DNA of 64,000 nt. It comes from Pontederia crassipes (taxonomy: Eukaryota; Streptophyta; Magnoliopsida; Commelinales; Pontederiaceae). The stretch is taken from positions 10,749,501 to 10,813,500 of the forward strand of contig JAUKPH010000017.1 in the NCBI GenBank assembly GCA_030549335.1. Reading direction: 5' to 3'. The position numbers and the translations under genes were made by a program. Positions 58,049-64,000 of the stretch are shown in pieces. The first letter of the stretch is position 1; the number at the start of each line of letters is the position of its first letter. A model generated the notes under the pieces. That model saw nothing but the letters and a program-made list of their open reading frames with translations, was not told where the DNA came from and ran no database searches.

Positions 58049-58409
58049 TGTTAGGAATCCTGCACGAGAAAAATTATGCACCGTGAGAAAACTCGAGAAA
58101 TTTAAGGCGACGCAGAATTGTATTAGATGGAAGAAACAGAAGAGGATTACAAGATCATATTGATTTCTCTTTGGACCCCCTAGGGAGTTTATATAGGCAC
58201 TCCCTTTAACAGATGATAAGAATTAGAGACCAATTGGGTCACTATATTAATTCCAAAAATAGGACACCTACATTGTACTAGGAAATAAATCAATTGCTTA
58301 ACAATCTCATGATAAGAAAATATACAGAATATGTCAGACAGATTTTCTTTTACTTCTTTGGATCCAAACAGATTTCTAGTTAAGGTATGATTCAAGGCAT
58401 TATTTAACA
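58049..58409 (-). repeat. nested copia 5' LTR
   Basis: Right-hand LTR. The shared GACCCCCTAGGGAGTTTATA core and the AACAATCTCATGATAAG block align with the left copy; differences are few but visible, so it is younger than the 35018 copia element. Confidence 0.93.
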
Positions 58410-58447
58410 GTTACAAAAGGCGCTATCCAGAACCTGGGTGTGTTCGG

Positions 58448-58735
58448 GTGAATAGATCCGTAGGAAATTTTTGCCTGATGACCTAAGGGCATCTGCTCTG
58501 GGATCCGTCGATTGAAAGTCTGTTATATGGACCACCTTGTGCAATATGGAGAAACACCAAAGTATCAAATCAAATAAGAAAAGTATAAATGTGTTATCCG
58601 AAATCTTAGTGAGTCCTGATGATTAGATCCATATGGGATTCTTGCCTGACGACCTAAGGGCATCTGCTCTGGAATCCATCGGTCGAAAGCCTATTACATG
58701 GACCACTTTGTGCAATATGGAGAAGCACGAAATCA
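58448..58735 (+). repeat. tandem duplication of about 170 bp in the Athila 3' region
   Basis: Two copies share GCCTGATGACCTAAGGGCAT or a one-base variant, CATCTGCTCTGG, TATGGACCACCTTGTGCAAT-like sequence and CAATATGGAGAAGCAC. The offset is 170 bp. It lies 330 bp before the polypurine tract. Confidence 0.88.
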
Positions 58736-59045
58736 TGAACACAAGACAGAGCATTAGAAAATAAAAATGTATAAAAGCTCATCCCACACTTGTTTATCCA
58801 ACATTTATATTTTTATTATCAAGGTTTCTTTTTGTATTATTGAAATTTGAATTTGGAGGAATTTAAAAATGTCTTCTATTAAAAAAATTTCGCAAAGCTG
58901 GGATATTTTGGAATGAGAAGAGACACTTAGGCGATGGATGAATAAACAAGGCACTAAGAAAATAGCTAAGATAAATGATGGAAACAATGATTAGATGATC
59001 GCTTCATGATTTTTTCCTTGAACATTGCTTGAGGACAAGCAAAGA

Positions 59046-59063
59046 TCTAAGCTTTGGAGAATT
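59046..59063 (+). promoter_or_regulatory. Athila polypurine tract region
   Basis: GACAAGCAAAGATCTAAGCT then TTGGAGAATT directly before the 3' LTR, matching the AGCAAAGATTTAAGTTTGGGG-type tract seen in Athila elements. Confidence 0.7.
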
Positions 59064-61270
59064 TGATGCATGCATTTTATAACATATAATTAAACTTTCA
59101 TTTAAACTTATTTCATGTAATTTGCTCATAGCATGCATCTTAATTTACATTTATTCATATGAAGTCTTTGAAGTAGCCATCTACCTTTAGTTGGTTTGAT
59201 TTTGTAGGAATTACGAATAAAAATGGCGGAGGAACGAAAGAAAAGAAGAATAGCGTAAAAGGGAGTCCAAACAACTTCTGAAAATATGAATCAACCTTCT
59301 TCACGGGCCGTTATGGACTTATCATGGCCGTGAAAGGTTCTCTCATGCCCCGCACTCCACCGCTCACGATGCTCACAAAAGAACCTGCATAGAAGAAACG
59401 AATCTCATGAACCTTGAATCATATCTCACTGGCCGTGAGACATGAACTCACGTCTCAAATGCCCGACTTCATGGCTCCGGCAGAAACAAAATAGAGATTC
59501 CACGGGTCGTGAAATAATCCTCATGATCGTGAAGACTGAACCTCACGTCAATCGCAGAGCTTCAAGAATCAATTAGGCAACTTATGGGCCATGACGGATG
59601 ATTTACGACCGTTATATCAGGATCTTCATGGACCATGCTAAACTCACGGCTCCCACAACAACCAAGTCTTCGATGAATTAACGGGCTGTTAAAGAAGCTT
59701 AAGGGGTCGTTACACCGTATTTTTATCACCGGCCGTTATATTGGTTTCACGAACATCACAAAAACTTTGGAATCGACAAACCATCCACTAAAGGACCGTG
59801 ATAATTCTTTAACGGACTGTTAGATGTCGAAGAGACTACAAGGAAAATATTTAACAGGACGTTACAGACACTTCACGGATATCACAAAATGATTAAAGAT
59901 TTCAGGTTCACGTTTCACGGGCTGTTAACATTCTGTTACGGGCCGTGAAACTTCATAAGTCGCGCAAGCAGAGGACAAATAACCCGAATCACGGCCGTGA
60001 AATATTGTTCATACCCCATGAAGGATAGGAAAAATTCGACTCTGACTCTGATTTGGTCATTAAAACTAGTGCAAGGGGTGTGACAGACACCGATTTTGAC
60101 ATAAAAACATACTTTCGGAAGAATTATCCATGCATAAGGACTCCAACTCCCACCATATATATTTAGGATCATAAGCCAGAAATCTCGGAAGTTTACAAGG
60201 CCAAACTTTCAAAACCAATGGGACTCAGAATTTACTTTATTTCATATGAAAAATATTTCTGTTTCTTCCTAAGCCACTTGGAAATCGAAGACCCTATAAA
60301 AAGAGATGTCTGACAGACAAAATTAATCATGCTAGAGCTTGCAACTTATTCTTCAAAGTTAAGAACGTGAGAAAACTCTGAAGGCTTGCTGAGAAAACTT
60401 CGACTGGATTGACTCTAGAGTTCAACCACAGTTCATCGGTGATTCCCGAGAGTGTTATCTGTTATACTTTATGTTGGGATGATATTAGATTTCTTTATAT
60501 TTAATTCTTCTGTGGTTCTTTCCTGCAGTTCTTAGATTAATTTAGTTCTTAGTTCTTAATTTAAAGCTATTTTTCTAGGTTTATAATAGTTCTATTGTTA
60601 AAAGGCAGACTCATAGACCTCTGTTTCCTTAAATAAGGTTAGTTTCTTTTTATTATATATGTTGATCCTAATGCTTTCCCGAGATTGATTGTGATCCTTA
60701 GTTGGTCATTATCCTTGCGGGAATTGTCATCCTAAGTTCGTATCAAGTTCTGGAATTGATTTAAAAATTCAAATGTTAGAGCATTATATAACATAATCGT
60801 ATGATCTTTGATGGAATTACGTATTGTGCGGTCTGTTGAATACTTTCATCAATAGTCTGGAATCTACAGTTTAATGCGTCTCAATATTTGTTTGATTTGA
60901 TTATAATCTTAGATAGAATATTATATTCAATCTGAAATTGAGATAGTTTGATTTGTTCTGGTAGAAAATCGATGCCTGTAGTAGATTCTAATCCGTCAAT
61001 CGAAACAATTGAATACTTCTAGTATTATTAGTTTGTCTGTCTTAAGACATATCATCCTAAGGACCTATGTAGTTTAGTTTTAGTTTTTATCTCTTTATAT
61101 TCTTGTACTTTTTATTTTCTACACAACTTTTATCCCAAACTCTTATGTCATCTCCTATTAGGCTCTGAAATTTGATAGAGAAGTAAATTAGTTCCTCATG
61201 GAATCGATAATCTATACTTTTCGCTTTATTATTTGAGACTAGTATTTAATTGTTATCAATTCTCGCATCA
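59064..61270 (+). repeat. Athila-type 3' LTR
   Basis: Starts TGATGCATGC and ends CTCGCATCA. It carries the second copy of the GGCCGT palindrome array at about 59300-60020. It is 2,207 bp against 2,228 bp for the 5' copy, the difference being small indels. Confidence 0.93.
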
Positions 61271-62052
61271 TGAGACTAGTGCTATTATTCCAACTCGTGA
61301 GCCTTCATCAGAATCGAGAGCCCATCCCTAACATGCTCCGGAAGGCCCCCTGACAATTCCATGAGAGAAGCTTTGTCAAACCCCACTACGTGACTAAGTT
61401 TTAACCGTAATTATTATTTTCTTTAATCTTATTTAGCAATTCTAAAAATAAAATCGACAAAACCTCCTCCCTTAATTATCTTATGTCATTTGACAATACA
61501 TACAATAGATGCATATATATACCCATCAAAGTTCAATAAAAAGTTACAAGACATCACATTCACATATTATCACTATTATTTCACAACCCATTTCACATTT
61601 AATACCCCACAAGATTAAGTTTTATACAATCTTACAAAATGATACTAATAAACTCTAGTACAACTCTCGAGTTTATCTATTACATGCATGCTTTTTAAAA
61701 ATGAAAGTGGAGAGAAAATAAAAGTGCTCCAATGGCTCGACCTCTTTTATATGCATCAAAGGTAAGCTTTGAGTCGACTTAACTCGAGAACTTGGAGTTA
61801 TCTGAAACTTTAAACAAGGATAATGTGAGCAACAATCATTTGCTCAGTGAGTGAAATAAAAGTACAATACAGGGGAACAATACGAGTGCATATAATATTT
61901 AAATAATCACAATTCTTTCATATGAGAAAATATTTAAAACATAACTCATATCATATAAGTTTGCAAATCATATGAACTTTTACATAAATATAAATTATTC
62001 AATATATCATCATGTTCACAGTTAAACTCCACACATGTGTCATTGCACATAC

Positions 62053-62330
62053 TCATCATGAGTCAATATGTATCCCTCTATGATCATGTGTCATATAGTT
62101 AAGCATAGCTTCATAATCAAAAGTATCAGATACACAAAGCAAATCATGAGTCAATATATATCCATCCATGATTGTGTGTCATATAGTTAAGCAGAGCTTC
62201 ACAATCAAAGAGTTCCAAATACGCAGAGCAAATCATGGATTAATACGTATCCCAATCATGATTATGTGTCACACAATCATGATTTTCAGATACACAGAGC
62301 ATATCATGGGTCAATACATGCACGCAGAGC
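62053..62330 (+). repeat. tandem repeat, unit about 89 bp, 3 copies and a partial
   Basis: Copies start CATGAGTCAATATRTATCC and contain GTGTCATATAGTTAAGC and ATACACAAAGCAAAT or close variants. The third copy is shortened and the fourth is only CATGGGTCAATACATGC with GCAGAGCAGC. Confidence 0.85.
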
Positions 62331-62608
62331 AGCCCCCAAGGGCAAAGACACCTGATATATGCCCCAAATGCTTCATGTATATTGAATGCGGTCCCAAAGA
62401 TTTTTTACAAATAGTGTGACTAATGAACACATGGAGTTTAACAATATCAAAATACACATGTTATAATTTCATATCATTATCAAATAAAACTTATTTTAAC
62501 TTCACAAGCACTGTTCCTTGAAAATATTTTTGTGTAAAAAGTTAGTCCATATCATATGATATTTTTTAAACATATGATAAACATCTTTCATAATTCAAGA
62601 TATGTTTC

Positions 62609-62609
<1 letters not shown>

Positions 62610-62649
<40 letters not shown>
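62610..62649 (+). repeat. AAT trinucleotide microsatellite
   Basis: About thirteen AAT triplets. Confidence 0.96.
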
Positions 62650-62652
<3 letters not shown>

Positions 62653-64000
62653 TCTTTGTGTGAGATAATATCATAAATAAAAGAACTAACATATAACATT
62701 TTGCTATGTTGTAAATTTACCCACTCACCTTGTACTTTATGTTTTAAAAAATGTTTACTAGATTTTCCTCCTTTCACTTGTAACTTGTTGATTTTCTATA
62801 AGCAAGAATGCTATTTCACTTTCCAATTACTAATAATAACAATATGCAATGCACGCTCATGCATGAACACTTGTTGATCTTAAAATTCATATAATCCCTT
62901 CTAATATTAATGTGTAATTTCAGGTGTTTATATTTATATGTTACTTCACACTTGAAACTTCTCAATCTTCCATATTTTAGCTAGATGCTCTCTCAGGATT
63001 CCAGACTAAGTGTATGTCAATAAATAATTCATAACTTCTTAAGATTAAGTGAAAATCTTATGATTCTAGATAAATTAGAAATTAGACTTATTAATGTTTC
63101 CAACTCCCAAATATCATTAACTAATTCTAAGTGAGTAAATCATAGCATCTAAGGCAATCTTACCTAGGGTTTATGCCCTCGCAGACTGTGTGTCAAAAAA
63201 ATATTGATTTATATGTTTCTTCGTACTTGTCCATTTAACTAGGTCATAATTTCTCTGAAAACTAGACTTCCTTAATATTTTGTCATAAAAATTAGAGAAT
63301 TTAATTCGCTGTATAGCCTTATAACAAAAATAGTTAATTCGAGTCATCACAGGTCCATGTCCTGGAATCTGACAAAAGACTCATCATGAAATGAAAAATT
63401 CATTTCTCCCTAGTAACATGTGCAAATACGATTATTCCACTTCTCAACGAACCCTTGGAATGTCTACTCAAGCATAGCCAAATTTCAAATCGTAACTCAC
63501 TCTATTACAGCCTTGCCCTAATTTACAAATCGAACCTGCAGGACAGGATGAGTGACTTGCGAAGATAAGTTCATAACTTCCTATATAAAACTCCTTTTTA
63601 GGTGATTCTAGGGACCATGGAAAGCTAACTTGGAATGGATGAAACATACAAAATTTCATAATTTATGGTTCGTTAATCACAAAGGAATGATCCTCTCAAT
63701 CAGAAGAACAATTTTCAAACTCACCTTGAACAGCCTATGTTTCCGATTTTTCCCAAGTCGTTTCACTCGACTTCCGCATCTGGTAATTTTTCTACGATGA
63801 AAGAATAATGTTAAGTGTCTTATATTTATTTTTCAAAATTTTCTCACGACCTAAGGCAGTTTGAAAAAATATCCCTTTAAGCAGCTATTCACTTATCTAC
63901 TTCAGCTGCTTGGAACTTAAGTGATGGTCAATCACATTTTTTTTATCATAACTAAGTCTTTTAATTCTAATTAAACTTATTTAATCCTATTTAAATATAT

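Larger units (their letters stand above)
56754..58409 (-). mobile_element. gag-only copia element nested in the Athila element (1,656 bp)
   Basis: Two LTRs of equal length (361 bp), each starting TGTTAAATAATGCC and ending CCTAACA (or a close variant) on the minus strand, flanked by an exact 5-bp duplication GTTAC (56749-56753 and 58410-58414). The internal 0.9 kb has a primer site, a gag with zinc knuckle and a polypurine tract GGTGGAGATTTG, but no protease, integrase, RT or RNase H. It must have used enzymes from another element. Confidence 0.93.
45560..61270 (+). mobile_element. Athila-type Ty3/gypsy LTR retrotransposon (15.7 kb)
   Basis: Flanked by the 5-bp duplication TGAGA (45555-45559 and 61271-61275). 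Two LTRs of about 2.2 kb, a tRNA-Asp-like primer site, gag, pol in the order PR-RT-RH-IN, an extra ORF after pol, and a polypurine tract are all present in the plus orientation. This order, the primer site and the downstream ORF indicate the Athila lineage. A copia element is nested at 56754-58409. Every coding part carries stops or frameshifts, so it is non-autonomous now. Confidence 0.95.
61276..64000. other. repetitive DNA of unclear class to the right edge
   Basis: AT-rich, with a tandem repeat at 62053-62330 and an AAT microsatellite at 62610-62649. Reversed, the left part has GGAGGAGGTTTTGTCGATTT, and the right end has phrases seen in gypsy LTRs (CATAATTTATGGTTCG), so it may be part of an LTR extending past the window. 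No TG...CA pair with a duplication was found, and no gene is visible. Confidence 0.4.

Noticed and set aside
61300-61440. Minus-strand fragment with MELSGGLPEHVRDG-type sequence taken as a continuation of the L1 LINE across the Athila insertion
   Set aside because: It could not be matched to any L1 ORF block, so the continuity of the LINE on the right side was not claimed.

Overview
The window is nuclear DNA of a flowering plant. The evidence is spliced genes with GT-AG introns, plant-type LTR retrotransposons (Athila-type Ty3/gypsy, Ty1/copia), RTE and L1 LINEs, a SINE, hAT and Mutator-like elements, a Helitron, and AT-rich intergenic DNA. The GC-rich first exon of the conserved gene and the repeat mix suggest a monocot, probably not a grass, but the species cannot be named from this. 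No rRNA, tRNA, CRISPR or bacterial-type operon was seen.

Only two convincing host genes are present, both on the minus strand. The first (2708-9865, six coding exons, 272 aa) encodes a KDEL/HDEL-receptor-like (ERD2-related) seven-span membrane protein. All splice sites are canonical and the frame closes exactly. Its 4.6-kb second intron holds a SINE, a hAT-type element and a 5'-truncated RTE LINE. The second gene (14417-16876, two coding exons, 345 aa) encodes a coiled-coil protein whose family I do not recognise. A possible third ORF (34760-39085, minus) is split by a copia element and becomes open again if the insertion is removed.

Layout: 1-1875, GC- and purine-rich hierarchical tandem repeats ending in a hAT-like terminus; 1918-1977, a perfect hairpin; 2.7-9.9 kb, the receptor-like gene; 9.9-14.4 kb, AT-rich intergenic DNA with a second SINE; 14.4-18.4 kb, the coiled-coil gene; 19643-21719, a solo LTR; 22379-25626, a Helitron; 26334-27523, a hAT element with a second one nested in it; 27627-28064, a Mutator-like MITE; 29845-32389, a long-TIR element inside a TA microsatellite that itself carries a solo LTR; 33989-34586, a hAT element; 35018-38828, a copia element without RT/RNase H; 39.6-41.1 kb, a hAT element, Helitron ends and a small TA-flanked MITE; 41.3-45.5 kb, a decayed L1 LINE split by a solo LTR; 45560-61270, a 15.7-kb Athila-type element with TSDs, two 2.2-kb LTRs, gag, pol and an extra downstream ORF, itself carrying a nested gag-only copia element; 61.3-64 kb, repeats of unclear class.

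The mobile elements record a nested history: LTR in LINE, copia in Athila, solo LTR in TIR element, hAT in hAT. Most boundaries are backed by target-site duplications read directly from the sequence. The least ordinary observations are a dense array of degenerate GGCCGT-centred palindromes shared by the Athila LTRs and its post-pol spacer, the RTE LINE and its tail-sharing SINE in one intron, and the TIR elements sitting in TA microsatellites.
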